From contig JBAZXW010000002.1 in NCBI GenBank assembly GCA_041659605.1, positions 196,946 through 260,945 of the forward strand: DNA of 64,000 nt, written 5' to 3'. The number at the start of each line of letters is the position of its first letter. The first letter of the stretch is position 1. Positions 25,895 through 33,816 of the stretch are shown here, in pieces. The stretch is from Solimonas sp041659605 (GTDB lineage Bacteria; Pseudomonadota; Gammaproteobacteria; Nevskiales; Nevskiaceae). The notes beneath the pieces were generated by a model that worked only from the letters and a program-made list of their open reading frames with translations, made no database searches and was not told where the DNA came from. Both the position numbers and the translations under genes were made by a program.

Positions 25895-27397
25895 ATGTCA
25901 CAGACCTTGGCCCACACTTTCGCGCGCAATTTCCTGGGGCACGCGCCCGACTGGTACAAGTACTGCGTTCTCGCGTTCCTGGTGGTTAACCCGGTGCTGC
26001 TGTTCACCGTCGGCCCGTTCGTCACCGGCTGGCTGCTGATCGCCGAGTTCATCTTCGCGCTGGCGATGGCGCTGCGCTGCTATCCGCTGCAGCCAGGCGG
26101 TTTGCTCGCCTTCGAGGCGGTCGTGCTGGGCATGGCGAGCCCCGAGAGCGTCTATCACGAAACTGCGCAGAACTTCCCGGTGATTCTGCTGCTGATGTTC
26201 ATGGTCGCCGGCATCTACTTCATGCGCGACCTGTTGCTGTACGTCTTCACCAAGCTGCTGGTGAAGGTGCGCTCGAAGGCCCTGCTGTCACTGCTGTTCT
26301 GCGGCGCCGCCGCGTTCCTGTCGGCGTTTCTCGACGCGCTGACCGTCACCGCCGTCGTGATCACCGTCGCCGTTGGCTTCTACGGCGTCTATCACCGCGT
26401 CGCCTCCGGCCACGGCTTCGACGACGAGCACGACCAGAGCGACGACGCACAGGTGCACGAACAGCGCCGCACTGATCTCGACGATTTCCGCGCCTTCCTG
26501 CGCAGCCTGATGATGCACGCCGCGGTCGGCACCGCGCTCGGCGGCGTGACGACCCTGGTCGGCGAGCCGCAGAACCTGCTGATCGGCGAGGTCGCCGGCT
26601 GGCATTTCGCCGATTTCTTCGTGCGCGTCGCGCCGGTGTCGCTGCCAGTGCTCGCGGTCGGCCTGGTGACCTGCCTGCTGCTGGAGCGCCTGCGCTGGTT
26701 CGGCTACGGCACCCTTCTGCCGGACGCGGTACGCGAAGTGATGGAGCGATGGGAAGCCGAGCAGGAACGCAAACTCGAACTCAAGCACCGGCTGCAGCTG
26801 GGTGTGCAGGCTCTGACGGCGATCTTCCTGATCCTGGGCCTTGCGCTGCACATCGCCGAAGTCGGACTGATCGGCCTGTCGGTGATCGTGCTGATCACCG
26901 CGTTCAACGGCGTGATCGATGAACACCGGCTCGGCCATGCGTTCAAGGAGGCGATGCCGTTCACCGCGCTGCTCGTGACCTTTTTCACGATCGTCGCGGT
27001 CATCCACGAGCAGCATCTGTTCAAACCGGTGATCGAGTTGGTGCTGGTGCAGCAAGGCACGGCGCAGCTGGCCTGGATGTACACGGCCAATGGCCTGCTT
27101 TCGGCGATCAGCGACAACGTCTTCGTCGCGACCGTCTACATCACCGAGGTCAAGTCGGCGCTCGATGCCGGAACGATTACGCGCGAACAGTTCGACCTGC
27201 TCGCGGTCGCGGTCAACACCGGCACCAACATCCCCAGCGTGGCGACGCCCAACGGCCAGGCGGCCTTCCTGTTCCTGCTGACGTCGGCGCTGGCACCGCT
27301 GATCCGGCTCGGCTATCTGCAGATGCTGTGGATGGCGCTGCCGTATACGATCACGATGTCGACGACCGGCTTGCTCGCCGTGATCTACCTGCTGTAG
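25895..27397 (+). CDS. nhaB: Na+/H+ antiporter NhaB
   Basis: The 500-residue membrane protein begins with FARNFLGHAPDWYKYCVLAF and contains GTALGGVTTLVGEPQNLLIG, GLLSAISDNVFVATVYI and NTGTNIPSVATPNGQAAFLF, all diagnostic of NhaB. It exchanges sodium ions for protons across the inner membrane. The ATG at 25895 has CAGGAGAGG at ideal spacing; an ATG at 25850 does not. A His/Asp-rich cytoplasmic loop (about 170-200) is a local feature. It is divergent from nuoA and 10 bp upstream of a UspA gene, so it can adjust the ratio of the two ion gradients made by the neighbouring pumps. Confidence 0.95.
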   Translation: MSQTLAHTFARNFLGHAPDWYKYCVLAFLVVNPVLLFTVGPFVTGWLLIAEFIFALAMALRCYPLQPGGLLAFEAVVLGMASPESVYHETAQNFPVILLLMFMVAGIYFMRDLLLYVFTKLLVKVRSKALLSLLFCGAAAFLSAFLDALTVTAVVITVAVGFYGVYHRVASGHGFDDEHDQSDDAQVHEQRRTDLDDFRAFLRSLMMHAAVGTALGGVTTLVGEPQNLLIGEVAGWHFADFFVRVAPVSLPVLAVGLVTCLLLERLRWFGYGTLLPDAVREVMERWEAEQERKLELKHRLQLGVQALTAIFLILGLALHIAEVGLIGLSVIVLITAFNGVIDEHRLGHAFKEAMPFTALLVTFFTIVAVIHEQHLFKPVIELVLVQQGTAQLAWMYTANGLLSAISDNVFVATVYITEVKSALDAGTITREQFDLLAVAVNTGTNIPSVATPNGQAAFLFLLTSALAPLIRLGYLQMLWMALPYTITMSTTGLLAVIYLL

Positions 27398-27407
27398 GGA
27401 GACGACG

Positions 27408-28262
27408 ATGCGCCATATCCTCGTCATTGCCGACCGCGACACGCAGCCGGCGCATGCGCTCAAGCGCGCGGTCGCCCTGGCCGGCGCCGCGGACTGCCGG
27501 ATCTCGTTGATCGGGTTCACCCACGAACGCCTCGGCGCGGTCGACGCCGACTCCGCGCAGCAGCTCGAAGATGCGCTGCTGCGCCAGCGCGAGCGCCAGC
27601 TGCGCGCACTGGCCGCGGCGCACGGCGCGCGCATCGAAACGCAAGCCGTGTGGGAGAAACACCTCGCGCCGTGGATCAGCGCGCAGGTGGTCGGCCTGGG
27701 CGCCGATCTGGCGATCAAGACCGGCCACCGCAGCGAGAGTTGGCATTACACGCCGACCGACTGGCAGTTGATCCGCGACTGCCCGGTGCCGGTGCTGATC
27801 GTGCCGGAGCGCCCCTGGCGCAAGCGCGGATCGGTGCTGGCGGCGGTCGATCTCGGCACGCGCCTCGCGTCCAAGCGCGCGCTCAATCTCAAAGTGGTCC
27901 GCAGCGCGCGCGAATTCGCCGATCGGCTCGGCTCGCCACTGCACCTGGCCTATGCAGTGCCGTTCTCGCAGGCGCTGCGCGATCTGGGCGCCGTCGAGCC
28001 GCGCACGCTGGTCGCAGCCGCGCGCGCGCAGGGGAAGACCTTCGAAGCGCAACTCGCAGCCGCCGGCATCGGCATCGACGGGCTGCACATCAAGGCAGGC
28101 ATCCCCGAGAAGGTGCTCGCCAGCGTCGCCGCCGACGTGCAGGCACAGACGGTCGTACTCGGCTGCATGGGCCGCAAAGCGACGGCCGGCAAGCTGATCG
28201 GCAATACCGCCGAGCGCATCCTGCGCTACGTGCGCACCGACGTGCTCGCGCTCAAACCCTAG
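27408..28262 (+). CDS. Tandem universal stress protein (UspA fold)
   Basis: The 284-residue cytoplasmic protein has two UspA-like halves (about 1-140 and 150-284). The second half ends with VVLGCMGRKATAGKLIGNTAERILRYVRTDVLAL, containing the G-x2-G-x9-G-(S/T/N) ATP-binding pattern in a recognisable form; the first half is more degenerate. Double-domain Usps of the UspE type bind ATP or other small ligands. GGGAGACG precedes the ATG. The 10-bp gap to nhaB indicates one operon, suggesting a role under ionic or membrane stress. Confidence 0.85.
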   Translation: MRHILVIADRDTQPAHALKRAVALAGAADCRISLIGFTHERLGAVDADSAQQLEDALLRQRERQLRALAAAHGARIETQAVWEKHLAPWISAQVVGLGADLAIKTGHRSESWHYTPTDWQLIRDCPVPVLIVPERPWRKRGSVLAAVDLGTRLASKRALNLKVVRSAREFADRLGSPLHLAYAVPFSQALRDLGAVEPRTLVAAARAQGKTFEAQLAAAGIGIDGLHIKAGIPEKVLASVAADVQAQTVVLGCMGRKATAGKLIGNTAERILRYVRTDVLALKP

Positions 28263-28268
28263 CGCGGT

Positions 28269-29180
28269 TCAGCCCCTGCCCTTCGTCCGCGTCCGGTGCG
28301 GGCGCGCGTGGCGTTCGATGAACGCGACGATCTGATCGGCAACGTCGACGCCCGATGCCGCTTCGATACCTTCGAGTCCGGGCGAGGAATTGACCTCCAG
28401 CACCATCGAACCCTGAGGTGTGCGCAGCAAATCGACGCCAGCGACGTTGAGGCCGATGATGCGCGCGGCGCGCAACGCGATGTCGCGCTCTTCCGGCGTG
28501 ATCTTCACCGCCTCGGCCGTGCCGCCGCGATGCAGATTGGCGCGGAAATCGCCCGGGCGCGCGACCCGGCGCATCGCCGCGACGACCTTGTTGCCGACGA
28601 CCAGGCAGCGGATGTCCGAGGCGCCGGCCTCAGCGACGAAGTTCTGCACCAGGAAATAGGCATCGAGCCCGCGGAATGCGTCGATCACCGATTCGGCCGC
28701 CTGCCGCGTCTCGGCCAGCACGACGCCCTGCCCCTGGGTGCCTTCGACCAGTTTGATCACCAGCGGCGCACCGCCGACCAGCGCGACGACGCCGTCGGTA
28801 TCGTCGGGCGAATGCGCGAAGCCGGTCGCCGGCATGCCGATGCCCTTGCGCGCCAGCAGCTGCAGCGCGCGCAGCTTGTCGCGCGCGCGCGTGATCGCGA
28901 CCGACTCGTTGACCGAGTAGACGCCCATCATCTCGAACTGGCGCACGACTGCCGTGCCGTAAAAGGTGACCGAGGCGCCGATGCGCGGGATCACCGCATC
29001 GAAACCGGACAGGCGGCGGCCGCGATACCAGATCTCCGGATTGCCCGGGCGGATGTTCATGTAGCAGCGCAGCACGTCGATCACGCGCACGCGGTGACCG
29101 CGCGCCTCCGCCGCCTCGCGCAGGCGGCGGGTCGAGTACAGGCGCGCATTGCGCGAAAGGATGGCGATTTTCAAGGACAT
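28269..29180 (-). CDS. rimK: RimK-type ATP-grasp glutamate ligase
   Basis: The 303-residue protein matches RimK, which adds glutamates to the C-terminus of ribosomal protein S6. Visible ATP-grasp features are PLVIKLVEGTQGQGVVLAE (loop), FLVQNFVAEAGASDIRCLVVG and the metal-binding end MVLEVNSSPGLEGIEAA. The N-terminus KIAILSRNARLYSTRRL is family-typical. The ATG at 29180 is preferred over an upstream frame extension that lacks similarity. It converges with the usp gene (6-bp gap). Other RimK-like ligases with different substrates exist, so substrate is inferred. Confidence 0.88.
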   Translation of the reverse strand: MSLKIAILSRNARLYSTRRLREAAEARGHRVRVIDVLRCYMNIRPGNPEIWYRGRRLSGFDAVIPRIGASVTFYGTAVVRQFEMMGVYSVNESVAITRARDKLRALQLLARKGIGMPATGFAHSPDDTDGVVALVGGAPLVIKLVEGTQGQGVVLAETRQAAESVIDAFRGLDAYFLVQNFVAEAGASDIRCLVVGNKVVAAMRRVARPGDFRANLHRGGTAEAVKITPEERDIALRAARIIGLNVAGVDLLRTPQGSMVLEVNSSPGLEGIEAASGVDVADQIVAFIERHARPHRTRTKGRG

Positions 29181-29268
29181 GCGCCCGATCGGATTTGAGA
29201 GGAATTTACCGTTGCCGCCGCCACGGCGCTGCCGCCTATACTCGGGCAGCCATGATAAGGAGACTGCC

Positions 29269-29580
29269 ATGAACGCGACCGTGGAATACCGCAGCCTGGA
29301 TCAGTTTTACCCGTATTACCTGGGCGAGCATTCCAATCGCACCTGCCGGCGCCTGCACTTCATCGGCAGCAGCCTGGGCATTGGGATACTCGCTTACGCG
29401 CTGGCGACCCAGACCTGGGCGCTGATCGCGGTCGCCTTCGTGCAGGGTTACGCCTGGGCCTGGATCGGCCATTTCTTTTTCGAGCACAACAAGCCGGCGA
29501 CCTTCCAGTATCCCTGGTTGTCCTTCCGGGGCGACTGGAAGATGTGGTGGCAGATGCTCACGGGAAAGATCCCGTTCTGA
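29269..29580 (+). CDS. Mpo1-like (DUF962) membrane protein
   Basis: This 103-residue protein has the DUF962 hallmarks YPYYLGEHSNRTCRRLHFIG and WAWIGHFFFEHNKPATF, with several conserved histidines and two or three hydrophobic helices. The yeast member Mpo1 is an iron-dependent dioxygenase that shortens 2-hydroxy fatty acids by one carbon; bacterial members are presumed to act on lipids too. AAGGAG lies 6 nt before the ATG. The stop codon overlaps the start of the next gene (TGATG), so the two are translationally coupled. Confidence 0.85.
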   Translation: MNATVEYRSLDQFYPYYLGEHSNRTCRRLHFIGSSLGIGILAYALATQTWALIAVAFVQGYAWAWIGHFFFEHNKPATFQYPWLSFRGDWKMWWQMLTGKIPF

Positions 29581-29990
29581 TGACGCTGGACGGTCCGCAG
29601 CTGCTCGCGGGATTGGCCGACGGCAGCCTGCCCGCCGCGCAGTTCAGCCACACCAGCCACGTCCATGCCGCGTGGCAGTGCCTGCGCGACGCGCCGCTGC
29701 CGCGAGCCGCGCATCGCTTCGCCGATGTGCTGCAGGCCTATGTGAAACGTCTGGGCGCCGAAGACAAGTACCACCACACGCTGACACTGGCGTTCATGCA
29801 CGTGATTCACCAGCGCATGAAGGACACGCCGGGCGACTGGGCGGCGTTCGTCGCAGCCAACGGCGAGCTGCTCGCCGACGCGAAGGCGCTGATCGAGCGC
29901 CATTACTCGCCTGAACGCCTGGCCGCGCCGGCCGCGCGCCGCGGTTTCGTCGAGCCGGATCGCTTGCCCCTGCCGGGAAATGACCCGTAG
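29580..29990 (+). CDS. Conserved protein of unknown function
   Basis: The 136-residue cytoplasmic protein is not one I can name. It contains FSHTSHVHAAWQCL near residue 23 and a DKYHHTLTLAFMHVIHQRM segment, giving several spaced histidines that could bind metal. The start overlaps the preceding DUF962 gene by one base. Its TAG stop is supplied by the GTAGG end of a REP-like palindrome, so the original stop may have been replaced when the element arrived. Confidence 0.75.
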   Translation: MTLDGPQLLAGLADGSLPAAQFSHTSHVHAAWQCLRDAPLPRAAHRFADVLQAYVKRLGAEDKYHHTLTLAFMHVIHQRMKDTPGDWAAFVAANGELLADAKALIERHYSPERLAAPAARRGFVEPDRLPLPGNDP

Positions 29991-30059
29991 GCGGCCCATG
30001 GCCGCGATTGCGGCGTTGCCGTCGCACGAAAAGGAATCGCGGCCATGGGCCGCTCCTAC
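29987..30059. repeat. REP-like palindromic element
   Basis: Two arms, GTAGGCGGCCCATGGCCGCG and its complement with an added AG (GTAGGAGCGGCCCATGGCCG), flank a 25-bp loop. The GTAGGAGCGGCC family is typical of pseudomonad and xanthomonad genomes. It lies between the unknown gene and mnmG and provides the upstream gene's stop codon. Confidence 0.8.
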
Positions 30060-30117
30060 GGAATGTGGCTAGCGTCAAGCGTGGCGCTGCGGTGAACACA
30101 AAATAGCCAATGCGGCG

Positions 30118-30123
30118 TAGAAT
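30118..30123 (+). promoter_or_regulatory. mnmG: Candidate -10 box of mnmG
   Basis: TAGAAT followed by CCGCGC lies about 30 bp before the mnmG start; TGAACA 19 bp upstream is a weak -35. The 12-bp string is shared with the nqrA upstream region. Confidence 0.4.
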
Positions 30124-30151
30124 CCGCGCCCTCACCGGGGTGGTACGTCGT

Positions 30152-32041
30152 ATGTCGCAGCTGAATCATTTTGACGTCATCGTCGTCGGCGGTGGTCACG
30201 CCGGCACCGAAGCCGCGCTCGCCGCCGCGCGCGTGGGCTGCGCGACACTGCTGGTCACGCAGAGCATCGAAACCCTGGGCCAGATGTCCTGCAACCCGGC
30301 GATCGGCGGCATCGGCAAGGGCCACCTGGTCAAGGAGATCGACGCGCTCGGCGGCCTGATGGCGCGCGCCGCGGACCGCGCCGGCATCCAGTTCCGCATC
30401 CTCAACGCGTCGAAGGGGCCGGCGGTGCGCGCGACGCGCGCGCAGGCCGACCGCATGCTCTACAAGTGGGTCGTGCGCGAGACGCTGGAGAACCAGCCGA
30501 ACCTGACGCTGTTTCAGCAGGAAGTCGAGGACCTGATCGTCGAAGGCACGCAGGTACACGGCGTGGTCACGCGCCTCGGACTCGAATTCCGCGCGCGCTG
30601 CGTCGTGCTGACCACCGGCACTTTTCTGGGCGGCCGCATCCACGTCGGCCTGTCGAACTACGCCGGCGGCCGCGCCGGCGACGCGCCGAGCCTGCCACTG
30701 GCGACGCGCCTGCGCGAACTGCATCCGCACGTCGGCCGCCTCAAGACCGGCACGCCGCCGCGCCTGGATGGCCGCACCATCGACTGGTCGCGTCTTGCCG
30801 AACAGCCTGGCGACACACCGACGCCGGTGTTTTCATTCATGGGCACGCACGCCGACCATCCGCGCCAGGTCTGCTGTCACATCACGCACACCAACGCGCA
30901 GACCCACGACATCATCCGCAGCGGCTTCGACCGCTCGCCGATGTTCACCGGCGTGATCGAAGGCACCGGCCCGCGCTACTGCCCGAGCGTCGAGGACAAG
31001 GTCAACCGCTTCGCCGACAAGGATCGGCACCAGATCTTTCTCGAGCCCGAAGGCCTGAACACGCGCGAGATCTATCCGAACGGCATCTCGACCTCGCTGC
31101 CCTACGACGTGCAGGAGCGCTTCGTGCGCAGCATCGAAGGCCTGGAGCAGGCGCGCATCACGCGGCCGGGCTACGCGATCGAGTACGACTATTTCGATCC
31201 GCGCGACCTGCAGCGCTCGCTGGAGACCAAGGTCATCGAGGGTCTGTTCTTCGCCGGCCAGATCAATGGCACGACCGGCTACGAGGAAGCCGCCGCACAG
31301 GGCCTGCTGGCCGGCATCAACGCGGCGCGCAAGGCGTGCGATCACCCGGCCTGGGAGCCGCGGCGTCACGAAGCCTATATCGGCGTGCTGGTCGACGACC
31401 TGATCACGCTGGGCACGACCGAGCCGTACCGCATGTTCACGTCGCGCGCCGAGCACCGCCTGCTGCTGCGCGAAGACAACGCCGACCTGCGCCTGACGCC
31501 GGTCGGCCGCGAACTGGGCCTGGTCGACGACGAGCGCTGGAGCCGATTTGTCGCCAAGTGCGCGGCGATCGAACACGGCCGCGCCGAGATCGAAGCGCTG
31601 TGGCTCAAACCCGCGCAGCTGCGCCAGCCCGCGATCGTCGAGGTCTTCGGCGAAGGGCCGAGCGACGGCGGCTTGTCCGGCTTTGATCTGCTGCGCCGGC
31701 CGCAGGGCAGCTACGCCGTGCTGCAGCGGCTGGGACTCGCATCGGCCGACATCGACGTCCTCGCCGCCGAGCAGATCGAGATCGAAGCCAAGTACGCCGG
31801 CTACATCGAGCGTCAGCAGGTGGAGATCGCACGCAACCGCCGCTGCGAAGACGCCGCACTGCCGACGGGCTTCGATTACGCGTCCGTCGTCGGGCTGTCG
31901 AACGAGGTGCGGCAGAAGCTGCTCGCGCATCGGCCGCAGACGGTCGGGCAGGCGGCCCGCATTTCCGGGGTCACGCCGGCCGCCGTATCGCTGCTGCTGA
32001 TTCACCTCAAGCGAAGCGGTATCCTGCGCCGCGCAGTCTGA
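30152..32041 (+). CDS. mnmG: tRNA uridine-5-carboxymethylaminomethyl modification enzyme MnmG
   Basis: MnmG (GidA) is the FAD-dependent partner of MnmE in modifying U34 of several tRNAs. The protein has 629 residues, the same as in E. coli. It shows the dinucleotide-binding VVGGGHAGTEAA, the MSCNPAIGGIGKGHL motif, GLFFAGQINGTTGYEEAAAQG and the C-terminal LSNEVRQKL...ISGVTPAAVSLLLIHLK block. ATG at 30152 is preferred over an upstream ATG at 30110. Unlike the common mnmG-rsmG-parA-parB order, the next genes are unrelated and a parB lies 1.8 kb away in the opposite orientation. Confidence 0.97.
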   Translation: MSQLNHFDVIVVGGGHAGTEAALAAARVGCATLLVTQSIETLGQMSCNPAIGGIGKGHLVKEIDALGGLMARAADRAGIQFRILNASKGPAVRATRAQADRMLYKWVVRETLENQPNLTLFQQEVEDLIVEGTQVHGVVTRLGLEFRARCVVLTTGTFLGGRIHVGLSNYAGGRAGDAPSLPLATRLRELHPHVGRLKTGTPPRLDGRTIDWSRLAEQPGDTPTPVFSFMGTHADHPRQVCCHITHTNAQTHDIIRSGFDRSPMFTGVIEGTGPRYCPSVEDKVNRFADKDRHQIFLEPEGLNTREIYPNGISTSLPYDVQERFVRSIEGLEQARITRPGYAIEYDYFDPRDLQRSLETKVIEGLFFAGQINGTTGYEEAAAQGLLAGINAARKACDHPAWEPRRHEAYIGVLVDDLITLGTTEPYRMFTSRAEHRLLLREDNADLRLTPVGRELGLVDDERWSRFVAKCAAIEHGRAEIEALWLKPAQLRQPAIVEVFGEGPSDGGLSGFDLLRRPQGSYAVLQRLGLASADIDVLAAEQIEIEAKYAGYIERQQVEIARNRRCEDAALPTGFDYASVVGLSNEVRQKLLAHRPQTVGQAARISGVTPAAVSLLLIHLKRSGILRRAV

Positions 32042-32050
32042 GCTGCCCTA

Positions 32051-32082
32051 TTCATGATGGGTTCAGCGCCCACGTCTAATCT
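32051..32082 (+). promoter_or_regulatory. Putative activated promoter with TTCA direct repeat
   Basis: TTCA at 32051-32054 and 32062-32065 are spaced by exactly 11 bp, one helical turn, the geometry of OmpR/PhoP-type response-regulator sites. They overlap the -35 position of a -10-like TAATCT at 32077-32082. The next gene starts at 32145. Confidence 0.4.
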
Positions 32083-32144
32083 GGCGCCACCCGATTGATC
32101 AACCCGCTGTGTCAAACCCGCTGCTTCAAACCAAAGGAAGGACC

Positions 32145-32690
32145 ATGAAACTCGTTCACATCGCTGCCATCGCCGGTTTCGCGTTTGCGCCGCTGTCGCT
32201 GATGGCCGCCGAGGGCCAGGCCAAGGCCGACGCCCACGTTCATGTCGAGACCGACGCCGGCGCACAGGCCGCCGCCGCAGCGCAGAAGGGCGCCGCAGCC
32301 GCGCAGCAGGGCACTGCCCAGGCCCAGGGCCAAGCCGATGCCTCGGCCGACGCGATGAAGGACGCCGCCGCGCAGGGCGCCGAGCAGGGTCAGGCGACGA
32401 AGGAAGCCGGCATGGCGCAAGCCGCCGACGCGAAGGCCGCAGCGAAGAACACCGCAACGGAAGTGAAGTCCGAAGGCAAGGCCAAGCTCAAGGCCGGCAA
32501 GGACGCGACCAAGAAGGCCGTCGGCGGCACCGTCAACGCGGCCTCCGGCGCCGTCGGCAAGACCGCGAACACGGCCACCGGCGCGGTCAATGCGACGACG
32601 GGCGCCCTCGGCGGCGTGCTGGGCGGCACCAAGGTCGAGGCCGGCGCGTCGGTCGAAACCCAGGCCGAAGCCGAAGCCAAGACCGAGTAA
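32145..32690 (+). CDS. Exported Ala-rich LEA-like protein
   Basis: The 181-residue product has a clear signal peptide (KLVHIAAIAGFAFAPLSLMA, cleavage near residue 23-24) and a mature part of low complexity: Ala/Gln/Lys/Glu-rich stretches such as AAAAQKGAAAAQQG and repeats of the form AASGAVGKTANTATGAVN. It resembles late-embryogenesis-abundant-like proteins, which are disordered and protective under desiccation or envelope stress; this assignment is by composition only. AAGGAAGGA precedes the ATG. A strong terminator follows, so it is a one-gene unit. Confidence 0.75.
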   Translation: MKLVHIAAIAGFAFAPLSLMAAEGQAKADAHVHVETDAGAQAAAAAQKGAAAAQQGTAQAQGQADASADAMKDAAAQGAEQGQATKEAGMAQAADAKAAAKNTATEVKSEGKAKLKAGKDATKKAVGGTVNAASGAVGKTANTATGAVNATTGALGGVLGGTKVEAGASVETQAEAEAKTE

Positions 32691-32708
32691 AACCCTACAA
32701 GCCCCCCG

Positions 32709-32730
32709 CCCCGCATCCCCCCCTGCGGGG
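32709..32730 (+). terminator. Accessory hairpin before the terminator
   Basis: CCCCGCA and TGCGGGG pair across an 8-nt C-rich loop, 19 bp after the stop codon and just before the main terminator. Confidence 0.45.
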
Positions 32731-32738
32731 CACCCCCG

Positions 32739-32774
32739 GCCCCTCCCACGTTTCGCGTGGGAGGGGCTTTTTTT
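32739..32774 (+). terminator. Strong Rho-independent terminator
   Basis: A perfect 12-bp stem (GCCCCTCCCACG / CGTGGGAGGGGC) with a 5-nt loop is followed by seven T residues. It ends the LEA-like gene. Confidence 0.93.
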
Positions 32775-32785
32775 GCTTGTGTGTC

Positions 32786-32830
32786 CATCCTGGACAAGCC
32801 GGGGCCGTCCGTGGCCCCGACTTTCAAAAC
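32786..32830 (-). repeat. Dispersed hairpin repeat, copy 2
   Basis: The minus strand repeats the 45-bp element at 4311-4355 with six mismatches, including the GGGGCCA/GGCCCC hairpin and the flanking CAGGATG. It lies between a terminator and the 3' end of the convergent peptidase gene. Confidence 0.75.
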
Positions 32831-32837
32831 AAGCGCC

Positions 32838-33626
32838 TCAACCTCGCGGCCTCAGCTTGGGGAGATAGTGATGCAGGCGCTGGCCGTGGTCGCGCAGCCA
32901 AGCTTTCTGCTCGGCGTAGCCGGGCAGTTGCCGTGCGACCAGGCGCCAGAAGCGCGGCGAGTGGTCCATGTGCAGACGATGGCAGAGCTCGTGCACGGAG
33001 ACGTAGCGCAGCACTGCCGGCGGCGCCATCACCAGCCGCCACGACAGGCTGACGGTTCCGTCGGATGCGCAGCTGCCCCATTGCGTCTGCGGATCGGCAA
33101 CGGCGAGGCCGGTCCAGGTCACGCCGAGCCGACCCGCTTCCAGATCGAGGACCCGCCGTGCTTCGACGCCGGCGTGGCGCATCAGCTCGCGCTTGAGCGC
33201 CTGTTCGAGCTTGTGGCTGTGGTCGCGGACCTGTACGGGGGCAAAGACGGTCACCCGCTCCGGCTCGATGCGGACCTGGACCTGGCGCAGCGTCGCCGGT
33301 TCGATGAAAACGGGGACGAGCGTGCCGCGCCACAGAATCTCGTCGGTGCCGTCCCAGCGCGCCGGCGGCGGCAGCGGGTGATCAGCCTCGCGCGCATCGA
33401 ACTCGGCGAGCTTGCCGCGCACCCAGGCGTCGCGCGACTGCAGAAAGGCCAGGGCCTCGGCGCGGGCGACCCAGCGCGGATAGACCAGCACGACCTCGCG
33501 CCATGGCCGCACCTCGATGCGGATGTTGCGCGCACGGGTACTCACTTTTTCCCGCAATCGATAGTCGTCGCGGAACAAGTTCAGTTGAGGGCTCAGTTGG
33601 GGGCTCGTTTGGATATTGGGCTGCAC
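32838..33626 (-). CDS. YgjP/SprT-like metallopeptidase (M48, DUF45)
   Basis: The 262-residue protein ends in a metalloprotease module with the zinc signature HELCHRLHMDHSPRFW (HExxH plus a downstream His), preceded by the family segment TQWGSCASDGTVSLSWRLVMAP. This is the layout of YgjP-like proteins (DUF45), whose physiological substrate is poorly known. The start is GTG at 33626 with GAGG 7 nt upstream. It lies tail to tail with the LEA-like gene. Confidence 0.85.
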   Translation of the reverse strand: MQPNIQTSPQLSPQLNLFRDDYRLREKVSTRARNIRIEVRPWREVVLVYPRWVARAEALAFLQSRDAWVRGKLAEFDAREADHPLPPPARWDGTDEILWRGTLVPVFIEPATLRQVQVRIEPERVTVFAPVQVRDHSHKLEQALKRELMRHAGVEARRVLDLEAGRLGVTWTGLAVADPQTQWGSCASDGTVSLSWRLVMAPPAVLRYVSVHELCHRLHMDHSPRFWRLVARQLPGYAEQKAWLRDHGQRLHHYLPKLRPRG

Positions 33627-33752
33627 GTCCGGACCTCGCTCAAGCGCCCTTTATGACAGTGGCCATGACGGCCGTTCAGCTGGCGGTAATTTTTTGTTCA
33701 TGCCCGGAGCCGGCCCGCGAAACTACATCGTTTGCTGCACTGCACATGGCGT

Positions 33753-33787
33753 TTATCCACAAGCTTATCCCCGCAGCCTGTCGATAA
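33753..33787. promoter_or_regulatory. Cluster of DnaA-box-like sites
   Basis: One perfect DnaA box (TTATCCACA, 33753-33761, plus strand) is followed by TTATCCCCG (33765-33773, two mismatches) and, on the other strand, TTATCGACA (33779-33787, one mismatch). They lie in the 190-bp gap just past the parB stop codon and upstream of the peptidase gene. Confidence 0.4.
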
Positions 33788-33816
33788 ATGCGACGGTCCA
33801 GCCGACGACCGGTGGC

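Noticed and set aside
33627..33816. Calling this gap oriC
   Set aside because: Only one perfect DnaA box, no clear AT-rich unwinding region and no dnaA nearby; reported only as a candidate cluster.
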